Positions 35,791 to 44,548 are shown, numbered from the stretch's first letter. The stretch is DNA of 64,000 nt from Chitinophagaceae bacterium (GCA_016786845.1 JAEUVB010000023.1:186001-250000); one strand, 5' to 3'. The notes: a model not told the origin generated them from the sequence alone. Program-made: numbers and translations.

Positions 35791-36040
35791 GTACCTCATT
35801 CCCACTCTGTTTCTCGCTCTGTTTCTTCCTCATTAAGCGAAAGCGATTTGCACTCGCTTTGATTTTGTACCTCATTCTCACTCTGTTTCTCGCTCTGTTT
35901 CTTCCTCATTAAGCGAAAGCGATTTGCTCTCGCTTTGATTTTGTACCTCATTCTCACACTGTTTCTCACTCTGTTTCTTCCTCTTTAAGCGAAAGCGATT
36001 TGCATTCGTTTTGATTTTGTACCTCGCTCCTTCCCTGTTT
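35761..36040 (+). repeat. 76-bp tandem repeat array after tRNA-Ile (about 3.7 units)
   Basis: Units begin with GCGAAAGCGATTTGC at 35761, 35837, 35913 and 35989, an exact period of 76. Units 1 and 2 differ at one base; unit 3 has four changes from unit 2; unit 4 decays after about 40 bases. Each unit holds the hairpin loop and 3' arm of the tRNA-Ile hairpin, plus a C/T-rich spacer (CTCTGTTTCTCGCTC). The 5' arm occurs only once, before unit 1. I see no credible coding sequence in it. Confidence 0.9.
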
Positions 36041-36305
36041 CCCGCAGCCTTTTGTAATCACTTTTCTCATTCTACTTCACTTCTTTCCCCATAGATTCTA
36101 TTTATTTGCTCCCGATTAAACATTCGATCCCTTCATCATTCGTTTCGGGAGCCCTGAATCCCGCTGCGCGGGGCGCATACATGTCGATTTGATCCGGGCG
36201 TTCGGGGTAGGACTCCATTTTATCCGGAGGCTTAAGGAATTTAAAAAACTTAAAGAGATCGGTCCATTCAGTACGAAATGCATCTTAAAGAACGTGGATC
36301 GCATG

Positions 36306-36395
36306 AGCGATAGTAGCGGATACCCCGCATCCGCCTTGGCGGAGAGGAGTAGCAGCGGATAGCGCGACCCCGCAACACGGGGGCATGCCCAAAAA
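36306..36395. repeat. Palindromic REP-like element, copy 2
   Basis: The core at 36321-36363 matches copy 1 (3033-3075) at 39 of 43 bases. Here the left flank carries a direct copy (GTAGCGGATA) instead of the inverted arm seen in copy 1. The right flank has a further small hairpin (CCCCGCAACACGGGGG). The rest of this intergenic stretch, 36041-36305, holds an 80-codon open frame on the plus strand without a start codon, and nothing else that I can recognise. Confidence 0.65.
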
Positions 36396-36499
36396 TTGAA
36401 AATCATTTGTACCACCATTGAAACAAGTTGAGTAGGCTGACCATGAATATAAATGATGAGACCATGACCAATCCCTCCGTTTACCTTATTTTCGCGCCC

Positions 36500-37123
36500 A
36501 TGCAAGGCATCAAACACATCATCTTCGACCTCGGAGCCGTGATACTCAATATCGACTATCATCTCACCCAAAAAGCATTCGAGGACCTCGGCATCAGCGA
36601 CTTCGGTATGCGTTATTCTAAGTTGCAACAGTCCGACCTTTTTGATCAACTGGAAACCGGTAAAATCGGTGAAGCAGAATTCATAAAGGCCATACAAGAT
36701 ATCTCCGATATCCCCCTCAGCGATCTCAGTATACTCGCGGCATGGAATGCGATGTTGCTCGATTTCCCGTTACGACGATTGCAAATTTTACAGCAGTTAC
36801 AATTGCATTATAATACCTATTTGCTCAGCAATACCAACGAAATTCACGAACGCGCCTTCAACCAAAAGTTACAAAGCACCTGCGGCTACCCTACCCTGGC
36901 CGTTTTCTTCGATAAGATTTATCTCTCTCATCGGATTGGATTGCGCAAACCGGATCCTGCCGTGTTTCAACTCATCCTCGATAATCATGGATTGGCGGCC
37001 AATGAAACCTTATTCATCGATGACAGCCAACAGCATATCGAAAGCGCTGCTAAACTCGGCATACAAACCATTCATATGACGGGAGATATGACGATTGAGA
37101 AAGATATATTTCTTCCGAAATAA
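36500..37123 (+). CDS. HAD-superfamily phosphatase
   Basis: A 207-residue haloacid dehalogenase-type hydrolase. Motif I reads HIIFDLGAVILNID, with the nucleophile Asp and the usual replacement of the second Asp by Gly in this subgroup. Motif II is in YLLSNTNEIHE, motif III is the Lys in LRKPDPAVF, and motif IV is LFIDDSQQHIE. The start at 36500 (MQGIKH) was chosen because family members begin just before motif I; ATG codons at 36443 and 36464 would add an unlikely prefix. The substrate is unknown, probably a small phosphoester. Confidence 0.85.
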   Translation: MQGIKHIIFDLGAVILNIDYHLTQKAFEDLGISDFGMRYSKLQQSDLFDQLETGKIGEAEFIKAIQDISDIPLSDLSILAAWNAMLLDFPLRRLQILQQLQLHYNTYLLSNTNEIHERAFNQKLQSTCGYPTLAVFFDKIYLSHRIGLRKPDPAVFQLILDNHGLAANETLFIDDSQQHIESAAKLGIQTIHMTGDMTIEKDIFLPK

Positions 37124-37164
37124 AATTATTTTCTATAAATAAACAGGAAACGGACTCTATCGGA

Positions 37165-37551
37165 TTACTGAAAATCAGTATCTCGTAGCGTAAAATTGTA
37201 TACATGGCGATGGGTAGTCCTGTTACGGGAAGACTGAATATCCCATTGATCGGCACTCATGATATTTTTCGTCAAAGTCAACAGACCTGTTTTAACATAA
37301 ACCGTATCAAAGAAGATCACAGGATTCACAAAATGTGCATCACCTTCGGGCTTTTTACTATGTTGAATACCTTTGGTTTCGCCGGGCGCAATGTAAATGG
37401 TGTCGATATACCCGCCGATCGTCTTGATGGGTATCACGGTGAGATAGTTCGAACTTTGATTGTCAATAAAGTGATCGTAGTATGTAACGCCTTCACAAGC
37501 ACTTAAAACAAGAATGATGCCTGCGGCCAAAATAGAGAATAAATTTTTCAT
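37165..37551 (-). CDS. Small lipoprotein, unknown function
   Basis: A 128-residue lipoprotein with Cys19 in VLSAC. I start at the ATG at 37551 (MKNLFSILAAG); the longer frame adds a hydrophilic prefix in front of the signal peptide. The mature part has strands such as LTVIPIKTIGGYIDTIYIAPGE, in outline, with no motif that I recognise. It converges with the HAD gene and diverges from cdd. Confidence 0.65.
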   Translation of the reverse strand: MKNLFSILAAGIILVLSACEGVTYYDHFIDNQSSNYLTVIPIKTIGGYIDTIYIAPGETKGIQHSKKPEGDAHFVNPVIFFDTVYVKTGLLTLTKNIMSADQWDIQSSRNRTTHRHVYNFTLRDTDFQ

Positions 37552-37647
37552 GGGATTTTCGTTTGATGCATGAAGGTAATCAAGAATAAATGAATCCTTG
37601 TTGCTGATCGTGAAATATTTACACAGCATTCCTTTTCAGATAATCCG

Positions 37648-37655
37648 TATATTTG
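37648..37655 (+). promoter_or_regulatory. Bacteroidota -7 box (TATATTTG) for cdd
   Basis: TATATTTG lies 7 bases before the cdd start codon and fits TAnnTTTG. Confidence 0.45.
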
Positions 37656-37662
37656 ACTAACC

Positions 37663-38142
37663 ATGCCTACCTACCAATTTACCTACCACGAACATGTGAA
37701 TGATAAAGCGTTAAGCGGCGATCATTTTCATTTGCTGACAGCAGCCCGCAATGCCACCGAATCGGCCTATGCCCCCTACTCCGGATTTCGGGTAGGTGCA
37801 GCTGTCATGATGAATAATGGCGAGGTGATTACCGGTTTCAATATTGAAAACGCTTCTTATCCGGTAGGCATCTGTGCTGAACGTGCGGCCTTGGCTTCTG
37901 CCATCTCCCAATTTCCCGAGGAAGGTATCCGGGCTTTGGCCATCTCTTATATGCCGCCCTCCGGCGAGAGCAGCAAGCCGGCCTTTCCCTGCGGCATGTG
38001 TCGTCAATTTATCTCAGAATGTGAAGATCGAAATCAAGCGAAAATTCCGATCATCTTAGGCGGACAACAAGGCAAAATCATCGTGATAGAAACGGCGAAA
38101 GATTTACTGCCGTTTAGTTTTGGCGGCAAGGATTTAGCGTAG
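37663..38142 (+). CDS. cdd: Cytidine deaminase
   Basis: Deaminates cytidine and deoxycytidine to uridine forms for pyrimidine salvage. The 159-residue protein has the zinc motif CAERAAL (His replaced by Cys, as in the tetrameric type, with the catalytic Glu) and PCGMCRQFI. The substrate-binding GFNIENASYPVGI is present. It is transcribed alone and converges with the ABC permease gene. Confidence 0.95.
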   Translation: MPTYQFTYHEHVNDKALSGDHFHLLTAARNATESAYAPYSGFRVGAAVMMNNGEVITGFNIENASYPVGICAERAALASAISQFPEEGIRALAISYMPPSGESSKPAFPCGMCRQFISECEDRNQAKIPIILGGQQGKIIVIETAKDLLPFSFGGKDLA

Positions 38143-38151
38143 GTTCAACCA

Positions 38152-39444
38152 TCAACCCTTTCTCCGATTCTCTACCCACCAGGCCAAGACCATGGTGATC
38201 ACGCTTCCACCCAGCAATATGGAAACAGGTTGCAAGATATCCTGCCAGCATGATTCCCGTAACAACAAATTATTGATACCTTGTAAACCCCATCGCATCG
38301 GGGATATCAGTGAAATGTTTTTCAAAATGGAAGGCAATACTTCTACGGGCACCCATACTCCACCCACTGCCGACAGAATAACCACCGACATGGCCGCAAC
38401 AGGTAAGGCCTGCTGAGTGGTTTTAAATACGGTACCCACTAGTATACCAAAGGTGGTGGCACACATCGCAATGCTCCACACCATAATGAGTAATAAGAAA
38501 GGGGTTTCGGATAAATGAAGTGAGGGCAAACCGATATAAGGCATGAGGTAAACGCCCACCATCAGCATGAGATAAAACTGTATGATACCAAGTAACACAT
38601 AGAACAACATCTTACCAATCAGAATATGCGAGAAGGATCCCGGTATCAATTTCAATCGGGTCCAGCTTCCTTGTGTTCTTTCATTGATAATGTTCTCACA
38701 GATGAGTATGATCATAAAAAACATTCCGAAGATGGCCCAAGCCGGTACATTATGCTGCACCGAATTCATCATGCTGATCTTTTGTTTTTGTTGTTGAGAC
38801 GAAACTTCTTTCACACTTAATGCATGCAGTTTTTCTTCGAAATTAAAACTGGTATCTTGTCCCTCACCTTCTCCGCCATTGAGTTTACCAATCCTCTCCA
38901 ACACGATATCCGCTTGAATACGGGTTGTGAATTTATCAATCGCATTCAGTATGGCCACCCGAAAAGTCGGTTTACTGACAGGATCAAACATCACATCAAT
39001 CGACAAACTATCCCGACTTTCCCGATGGGGCAAAGAGCCAGGTATGCCTACCTTCTTCCCGATCTCATTCGCAATCTGATTGGCACTATTAACGATTTCT
39101 GCCGTTGTGCCTGCCGGTATCACAATAGCCAATTTGTAGCTGCCGTCTTGAACTAATTTTCGAGTCAGATTTAAATCCAAAGGCTTTTGATCGATCGATT
39201 CGATGAGGATGAATTGTCCGCTTTTCAACAATCCTTCTTTGATAGATTGAGAAACCTTCCCTTTATCTTGATTTAAAAACAAGGCTTCAAACTTCAGATC
39301 CTTATAATCTTTGAAAGGTGCATCTTGCACCAGGGCCATGATGGTGATGAGCAATACCGGCATCAGAAACAATAGCGCCAATCCGCCGAGGTCTCTTCGG
39401 ATGAGTTGCCATTCTTTAATATAGGTTGCAAATATTCTTTTCAC
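38152..39444 (-). CDS. ABC-2 type transporter permease
   Basis: A 430-residue inner-membrane permease of the ABC-2/DrrB-YhhJ type. One N-terminal span (about 20-40) is followed by a large periplasmic domain (about 45-220) and a C-terminal bundle of five spans (WAIFGMFFMIILICENIINERTQGSW begins it, given in outline). It starts 9 bases after the ATP-binding protein gene. The substrate is unknown; such exporters carry drugs, lipids or polysaccharides. It is last in the surE-ATPase-permease run. Confidence 0.88.
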   Translation of the reverse strand: MKRIFATYIKEWQLIRRDLGGLALLFLMPVLLITIMALVQDAPFKDYKDLKFEALFLNQDKGKVSQSIKEGLLKSGQFILIESIDQKPLDLNLTRKLVQDGSYKLAIVIPAGTTAEIVNSANQIANEIGKKVGIPGSLPHRESRDSLSIDVMFDPVSKPTFRVAILNAIDKFTTRIQADIVLERIGKLNGGEGEGQDTSFNFEEKLHALSVKEVSSQQQKQKISMMNSVQHNVPAWAIFGMFFMIILICENIINERTQGSWTRLKLIPGSFSHILIGKMLFYVLLGIIQFYLMLMVGVYLMPYIGLPSLHLSETPFLLLIMVWSIAMCATTFGILVGTVFKTTQQALPVAAMSVVILSAVGGVWVPVEVLPSILKNISLISPMRWGLQGINNLLLRESCWQDILQPVSILLGGSVITMVLAWWVENRRKG

Positions 39445-39453
39445 GATAGATGA

Positions 39454-40188
39454 TTAATCCCGTACAGTATTACCGGTCAGTTTAAGAAATAGTGTTTCGA
39501 GATTATCGGTCTGATGTGCAGCTATCAATTCCTGAGGCGTGCCTTGTATCACTTTTTTACCATGATCAATGATCAGCACTTCATCACAAATCGATTCTGC
39601 TTCATCCAACAAATGGGAGGTATAGATCACTGAATTTCCCTTTGCATTGAAGTCTTTGAGAAATTGCAGAATCATACTTCGCGATTGTACATCCACACCT
39701 GCGGTAGGTTCATCAAGAATAAGCAGCTCAGGTTTATTCAATAAAGAAGCAATGATATTCGCCCTGCGCTTCATACCACCGGAATAATTTTTAATCTGCT
39801 TATCCGCATGATCATGGAGTCCGAATTGTTCGAGATAATCGGATATCATGATCTTTAATGACTTTGACGGTATATTATACAGTCTGCCGTAATACATCAA
39901 ATTTTCTTTGCAGGATAAAGTAGGATATAATGCAATTTGCTGGGGTACAATACTAATTTTATGCAGGAGGTCTTGCAGTTTAGTTTTGACATTACAACCT
40001 AATAACGTCACCTCACCGTTGAAATCCTTTATCAAGCCACAGAGTATGGAGATGGTGGTTGTTTTACCGGCCCCATTGGGTCCCAACAAACCAACAATTT
40101 TACCCGCCTCAAAAGAAAAACTCAAATCATCTACAGAGAGATGTTCGGTATTCGGGTATTGTTTCACTAAATGTTTAACGTGCAGCAT
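39454..40188 (-). CDS. ABC transporter ATP-binding protein
   Basis: A 244-residue ABC ATPase that powers the neighbouring permease. Walker A is GLLGPNGAGKTT, the ABC signature NYSGGMKRR, Walker B LLILDEPTAGVD and the switch His is in YTSHLLDEAE. The sequence is closest to the CcmA/DrrA group. It starts 8 bases after surE and 9 bases before the permease. Confidence 0.94.
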   Translation of the reverse strand: MLHVKHLVKQYPNTEHLSVDDLSFSFEAGKIVGLLGPNGAGKTTTISILCGLIKDFNGEVTLLGCNVKTKLQDLLHKISIVPQQIALYPTLSCKENLMYYGRLYNIPSKSLKIMISDYLEQFGLHDHADKQIKNYSGGMKRRANIIASLLNKPELLILDEPTAGVDVQSRSMILQFLKDFNAKGNSVIYTSHLLDEAESICDEVLIIDHGKKVIQGTPQELIAAHQTDNLETLFLKLTGNTVRD

Positions 40189-40196
40189 AACGATCC

Positions 40197-40988
40197 TTAG
40201 AGTTTGATGGCATCGAATAAAGCATAATCCGTCAAATCATAACTAACTGGCACCAAAGAGGCGTAGTGGTGCTGTAAAGCCCAATGATCGGTATCTTTCC
40301 CTTTGTCGAGATATTGAAATTCGCCGGTCAGCCAATAATACTTCTTCCCTTGCGGGTCGGTGCGCTCGACGAAGTTTTCATTCCATTTTGCTTTAGCTTG
40401 TCGGCATAGACGAAGACCCTTATATTTTCCAATGGGAATTTTCGGGATATTGACATTATACAATCCTTTTTGTGGAATTTCCTTATGAATCATTTTATGA
40501 ATGGCCTCAGAAGCAACCTGACGGGCTAAAGAAAAATCTGCATCAAAACTATAATCCAGGTAAGAAAAACCAATCGCAGGAATGCTTTCGATAGAGGCTT
40601 CGACAGCGGCACTCATGGTTCCGGAATAGATCACATTGATGGAGGCATTCGACCCATGATTGATACCGCTGAAACAAAAGTCAGGTTTCTTATGCAGAAT
40701 TTTATCGACGGCCAGTTTCACACAATCTACCGGTGTTCCGGTGCATTGGTAGGCATCTACATCCTGGAATAAATGAACTTGATTGAGGCGCAGCGGTTTC
40801 CCGATCGTGATTGCATGTCCCATACCCGATTGAGGTGCATCCGGCGCCACGACAACCACCCTGCCAAACTGTTTAGCCACTTCTATCAATGCGGCTATTC
40901 CCGGCGCTGTAATACCGTCATCGTTTGTGATGAGGATGGTCGGTTTATCACCGGTCACAGCAGCTAATTTCTTCTTATCTTTCTTCAA
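40197..40988 (-). CDS. surE: 5'/3'-nucleotidase SurE
   Basis: A stress-survival phosphatase that dephosphorylates nucleoside monophosphates. The 263-residue protein has the metal-binding LITNDDGITAPG and the SGINHGSNAS motif. The N-terminal KKDKKKLAAVTGDKPT stretch is a short lysine-rich addition; the family normally begins near the strand before NDDG, so an internal start is possible. It is first in the run with the ABC exporter. Confidence 0.94.
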   Translation of the reverse strand: MKKDKKKLAAVTGDKPTILITNDDGITAPGIAALIEVAKQFGRVVVVAPDAPQSGMGHAITIGKPLRLNQVHLFQDVDAYQCTGTPVDCVKLAVDKILHKKPDFCFSGINHGSNASINVIYSGTMSAAVEASIESIPAIGFSYLDYSFDADFSLARQVASEAIHKMIHKEIPQKGLYNVNIPKIPIGKYKGLRLCRQAKAKWNENFVERTDPQGKKYYWLTGEFQYLDKGKDTDHWALQHHYASLVPVSYDLTDYALFDAIKL

Positions 40989-41022
40989 GTGTAATGTTTT
41001 ATTGCTTCAATCAATTTTGCGC

Positions 41023-41030
41023 AAATCTAC
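41023..41030 (-). promoter_or_regulatory. Bacteroidota -7 box (TAGATTTG) for surE and the ABC exporter
   Basis: On the minus strand TAGATTTG fits TAnnTTTG and lies 34 bases before the surE start codon. Confidence 0.45.
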
Positions 41031-41118
41031 TCATTGTAAAGGAATCTAGTGGCGTGTAGTGCATGTAAAATATCATCATTGCATTTCAATAGGAAATCAA
41101 ATCGGAATAATATAATCC

Positions 41119-41147
41119 TAAAAAAAAATCCCGGACTAGCCGGGATT
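41119..41147 (-). terminator. Rho-independent terminator of the ribosomal protein operon
   Basis: The stem AATCCCGG/CCGGGATT (41127-41134 and 41140-41147) is followed on the minus strand by eight or more T. It lies 20 bases past the rplQ stop and ends the infA-to-rplQ operon. Confidence 0.9.
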
Positions 41148-41167
41148 AATCTATTCAGAATTTGATC

Positions 41168-41776
41168 TTATGCTTGTTCTTCAGTAGCATCACCTTCAGC
41201 AGCAGGTGCTTCAGGTGTAGCTTCCGGTGTTGGTGCTTCAGCGATTGGGGCTTCCACCTCAGCTGCAGGTGCTTCTGTTACGGCTTCAGCAACGGGAGTA
41301 GCTTCTTCTACCGGAGCTGCGGCAGGTGCTTCAGCTTTAGGGGCAGTTGCTTTCTTGGCGCGTCCACGACGAGTCTTTTTCTTCTCTTCACCTACGGTTC
41401 CGTTAGGGTTGTAGATTTCGTTGAAGTCAACCAGTTCGATCATGGCCATATCTGCGGCATCACCAATACGGCGATCCAATTTGATAATGCGGCAATATCC
41501 ACCGGGACGATCAGCGATCTTTGGACTTACAGTTGCGAAAACTTCTTTAATCGCTTCTTTATCCTGAAGGTAGCTAAACAATACACGACGTTGGTGAGTG
41601 CTATCTGTTTTAGATTTAGTCAACAGTGGTTCAACGAACACACGCAGTGCTTTAGCTTTAGCCAAAGTCGTAACGATACGTTTGTGTTGAATCAACTGGC
41701 AGGCTAGGTTACGCAACAACGCTTTTCTGTGCGGTGTCTTACGTCCTAAATGGTTTATTTTTGCTCCGTGTCTCAT
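41168..41776 (-). CDS. rplQ: Ribosomal protein L17 with long acidic tail
   Basis: A large-subunit ribosomal protein near the exit tunnel. The first 125 residues are standard (MRHGAKINHLGRKTPHRKALLRNLA in outline). The remaining 75 residues form a low-complexity tail rich in Ala, Pro and Glu after a basic patch (KKKTRRGRAKKA). E. coli L17 is 127 residues and lacks this tail; tails of this kind are common in Bacteroidota. It ends the operon after rpoA. Confidence 0.96.
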   Translation of the reverse strand: MRHGAKINHLGRKTPHRKALLRNLACQLIQHKRIVTTLAKAKALRVFVEPLLTKSKTDSTHQRRVLFSYLQDKEAIKEVFATVSPKIADRPGGYCRIIKLDRRIGDAADMAMIELVDFNEIYNPNGTVGEEKKKTRRGRAKKATAPKAEAPAAAPVEEATPVAEAVTEAPAAEVEAPIAEAPTPEATPEAPAAEGDATEEQA

Positions 41777-41816
41777 GATGGGCTTATTTTGTCGGTTAGT
41801 ACCGGATTGTTATTGA

Positions 41817-42812
41817 TTAAAGGTCGTCTAAATTAATTTTACTGAGGTCCATGCCAAATCCAAGTCCACGATCGAGCAATACTTGTTCGATTTCAGACAA
41901 TGATTTCTGTCCAAAGTTTCTGAACTTCATCAGTTCATCTTGTTCGTATTGAACGAGCTCACTCAAACTGTTGATCTTAGCTGCTTTCAGACAGTTGAAG
42001 GCACGTACTGAAAGATCTAAATCTTCCAATGGTGTTTTCAGGATCTGACGCAGTTTCAGCGTTTGTTCGTCTACCACATCATGTTTTTCAGAAACACCGG
42101 TATCGAAAGTAATATTCTCATCGGTGATCAACATTAAGTGTTGGATCAGGATACGTGAAGCTTGTTTTACAGCATCTTCAGGGTGAATCGTACCATCAGT
42201 GTTTACATCCAGAATCAATTTTTCGAAATCTGTACGTTGTTCAACACGGGTATTTTCAATTGCATATTTTACGTTTTTGATCGGCGTAAAAATGCTGTCA
42301 GTTGCGATCCAGCCAATAGCGGTTTCGCGAGATTTATTATCGTCTGCGGGAATATATCCACGTCCTTTAATGATACTGAGTTCAATTTTCAGGGTTGTAC
42401 TGGTATTCATATTACAAATAACCAGTTCAGGGTTAGTAATCTCAAAATTATTGGTTACTTCACCTATCATACCGGCAGTAAATTGGTCCTTACCCTTGAT
42501 GATCACTTCAAGCTTTTCGCCTGACACTTCCAGGTCGACTTTTTTACGAAAACGAACTTGTTTGAGGTTTAAGATGATTTCTGTCACATCTTCGGTTACT
42601 CCTTTGACAGTGGTAAACTCGTGGTCTACACCTTCAATGCGGATACCGCTGATCGCATAACCTTCCAGAGAGCTCAACAGGACGCGACGAAGTGCATTTC
42701 CGATGGTTACACCGAAGCCCGGTTCTAGCGGACGGAATTCGAAGGTTCCTTCGAATTCAGTAGCTTTCTGAAGAACGATTTTGTCTGGTTTTTGAAAATT
42801 TAATATGGCCAT
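41817..42812 (-). CDS. rpoA: RNA polymerase alpha subunit
   Basis: Core RNA polymerase subunit. The N-terminal dimerisation domain (about 1-230) has TIGNALRRVLLSSLEG. The C-terminal domain (about 250-320) has SVRAFNCLKAAKINSL and NFGQKSLSEIEQ, the part that contacts DNA and activators. The 331-residue length is normal. It lies between rpsD and rplQ, as usual. Confidence 0.98.
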   Translation of the reverse strand: MAILNFQKPDKIVLQKATEFEGTFEFRPLEPGFGVTIGNALRRVLLSSLEGYAISGIRIEGVDHEFTTVKGVTEDVTEIILNLKQVRFRKKVDLEVSGEKLEVIIKGKDQFTAGMIGEVTNNFEITNPELVICNMNTSTTLKIELSIIKGRGYIPADDNKSRETAIGWIATDSIFTPIKNVKYAIENTRVEQRTDFEKLILDVNTDGTIHPEDAVKQASRILIQHLMLITDENITFDTGVSEKHDVVDEQTLKLRQILKTPLEDLDLSVRAFNCLKAAKINSLSELVQYEQDELMKFRNFGQKSLSEIEQVLLDRGLGFGMDLSKINLDDL

Positions 42813-42851
42813 TAAACTGTATTTTAATTTAAGAATTAGGTTAAGAAATGA

Positions 42852-43457
42852 TTATTTAGAGTACAACTCTACAATCAGCTGTTCTTTGATGTTCTCTGGT
42901 ACACTTTCGCGTTCCGGATGAGCTACATAAGTGCCTTTCATTTCTTTTTCGTTCCAGTCGAGCCAGTTGATTTTTGGATCTTTTCCACGGAAGTTTCCGG
43001 TCAAGGCTGTATTCGCAGCACTTTTCATTTTTACACCGATTTGATCACCGGGTTTCAGGATAGCCGAAGGGATATTACAAACTTCACCATTCACGGTAAT
43101 GTGTTTGTGAGATACCAATTGACGTGCAGCGGGACGGGAAGCTGCAAGGCCCAAGCGATAAACGGTATTATCCAAACGGGCTTCCAGCAGACGAATCAGG
43201 TTTTCACCGGTAACGCCTTTCAAACGGGCAGCCTCTTCAAATGTATTTCTGAAGCGACGCTCCAATACACCGTAAGTATATTTTGCTTTTTGTTTTTCAC
43301 GAAGCTGTAAGGCATATTCACCCAGTTGCTTACGTTTACGCGCCTGACCATGTTGTCCGGGCGGATTACTGTTTTTTGTCAGGTATTTTCCGTTTCCTAA
43401 GATAGGTTCGCCGAAAATCCTACAGATCTTTGTTTTAGGTCCTGTATATCTTGCCAT
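42852..43457 (-). CDS. rpsD: Ribosomal protein S4
   Basis: A primary 16S rRNA-binding small-subunit protein of 201 residues. The S4 RNA-binding domain is visible at about 92-150 (RLDNTVYRLGLAASRPAARQLVSHKHI in outline). The N-terminus (ARYTGPKTKICRIFGE) has the long form without a Cys4 zinc cluster. It lies in the usual alpha-operon order between rpsK and rpoA. Confidence 0.97.
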   Translation of the reverse strand: MARYTGPKTKICRIFGEPILGNGKYLTKNSNPPGQHGQARKRKQLGEYALQLREKQKAKYTYGVLERRFRNTFEEAARLKGVTGENLIRLLEARLDNTVYRLGLAASRPAARQLVSHKHITVNGEVCNIPSAILKPGDQIGVKMKSAANTALTGNFRGKDPKINWLDWNEKEMKGTYVAHPERESVPENIKEQLIVELYSK

Positions 43458-43545
43458 GTTATTTGTGGATTTTTAATTGTGAAACCGGCTAAACTCATAT
43501 AAAATCCTAAAGTTAGATTTTAACCGGGGTTATAAAATATATTGA

Positions 43546-43950
43546 TTATACTCTTCTTTTCTTCGGAGGGCGGCAACCATTGTGCGGCAAAGGAGTAACA
43601 TCTAAGATCGAAGTTACTTCAATCCCTGATTGAGATACGGCGCGGATAGCACTTTCACGACCGGAACCGGGTCCTTTCACAAAAATGTCAGCCTTTTTCA
43701 TTCCTGCATCCAAAGCAACTTTACCGGCATCTGAAGAAGCCAATTGCGCAGCATAAGGTGTATTTTTCTTACTTCCGCGGAAGCCCATCTTACCGGCGCT
43801 ACTCCAGGAAATGACCTGGCCTTGCTTATTGGTATAAACGATGATGATATTATTGAAACTTGCAGTTACGTGCACATCGCCGTGGGTATCCACTTTTACG
43901 ACGCGTTTCTTAGCGGCTGCCTTTGCACTGGGTTGTTGTGTTTTTGCCAT
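43546..43950 (-). CDS. rpsK: Ribosomal protein S11
   Basis: Small-subunit platform protein of 134 residues. Typical motifs are NNIIIVYTNKQGQVISWSSAG and the C-terminal TPLPHNGCRPPKKRRV. The N-terminal lysine/alanine-rich extension is short. It lies between rpsM and rpsD. Confidence 0.97.
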   Translation of the reverse strand: MAKTQQPSAKAAAKKRVVKVDTHGDVHVTASFNNIIIVYTNKQGQVISWSSAGKMGFRGSKKNTPYAAQLASSDAGKVALDAGMKKADIFVKGPGSGRESAIRAVSQSGIEVTSILDVTPLPHNGCRPPKKRRV

Positions 43951-44016
43951 TTTATTTGTACGTTCTTTACGTTAAGTTTGATATTGTTTAGCTTGCTGAT
44001 CAACAGCAAACCTGAA

Positions 44017-44397
44017 TTATTTTTTAGGTGCTTTTTTCTTACCGGCAACGGTCTTACGACGTCCCTTACGGGTACGAGAGTTGGTACGCGTGCGTTGACC
44101 GCGAACAGGTAATCCTTTACGATGGCGTAATCCGCGATAGCATGCAATATCTAACAAACGTTTGATACTGGTTTGCATTTCAGAACGAAGTTGACCTTCT
44201 ACTTTAAATTCACCATTAATGATATTACGGATAGCGGTTTGCTCTTCATCATTCCAGTCTTTTACTTTCTTGTTGAAGTCAATTCCTGCTTGTGACAGGA
44301 TATTCTGAGCTGTAGAGCGTCCAATACCATATATATAGGTCAGACCAATTTCGCCTCTTTTGTTTTTTGGTAAATCAATACCGGATATACGAGCCAT
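44017..44397 (-). CDS. rpsM: Ribosomal protein S13
   Basis: Small-subunit head protein of 126 residues that touches the P-site tRNA and the intersubunit bridge. Motifs include ARISGIDLPKNKRGEIGLTYIYGIG (outline) and the C-terminal RGQRTRTNSRTRKG. It follows rpmJ and precedes rpsK. Confidence 0.97.
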   Translation of the reverse strand: MARISGIDLPKNKRGEIGLTYIYGIGRSTAQNILSQAGIDFNKKVKDWNDEEQTAIRNIINGEFKVEGQLRSEMQTSIKRLLDIACYRGLRHRKGLPVRGQRTRTNSRTRKGRRKTVAGKKKAPKK

Positions 44398-44431
44398 TCT
44401 TTAAATAATGTTTTATAAGTTTTAAACCAGA

Positions 44432-44548
44432 TTAACCCTGACGTTGCTTAAATCGGGGATTCTTTTTATTAATAATGTACAGTTTTCCGTTGCGACGGAC
44501 GATTTTGCAATCGACACTGCGTTTTTTTATTGCTGCTCTAACTTTCAT
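44432..44548 (-). CDS. rpmJ: Ribosomal protein L36
   Basis: A 38-residue ribosomal protein, found by reading the gap between infA and rpsM. It begins MKVRAAIKKRSVDCKIVRR and ends NPRFKQRQG, typical of L36. Of the zinc-binding residues of the C+ form only Cys14 is left; the later Cys and His positions are replaced (RRNGKLYIINKKNPR), so this is the zinc-free (C-) type. It begins 20 bases after infA. Confidence 0.93.
   Translation of the reverse strand: MKVRAAIKKRSVDCKIVRRNGKLYIINKKNPRFKQRQG

Noticed and set aside
35675..35881. A 68-residue minus-strand open frame across tRNA-Ile and the first repeats
   Set aside because: Its N-terminal half is translated repeat and hairpin, and its C-terminal part is the reverse of the tRNA. 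This is a known type of false protein arising from tRNA genes.
35761..36040. The 76-bp repeats as a CRISPR array
   Set aside because: The units are head to tail with no unique spacers, and no cas gene is present.
36116..36697. A 193-residue minus-strand open frame
   Set aside because: It runs through the REP-like repeat and opposite to the conserved HAD motifs of the gene on the plus strand, and has no recognisable domain.
41162..41707. A 181-residue plus-strand frame rich in Cys, Phe and Ser
   Set aside because: It is the antisense of the rplQ gene, and the odd composition comes from the Ala/Pro/Glu tail codons read backwards.
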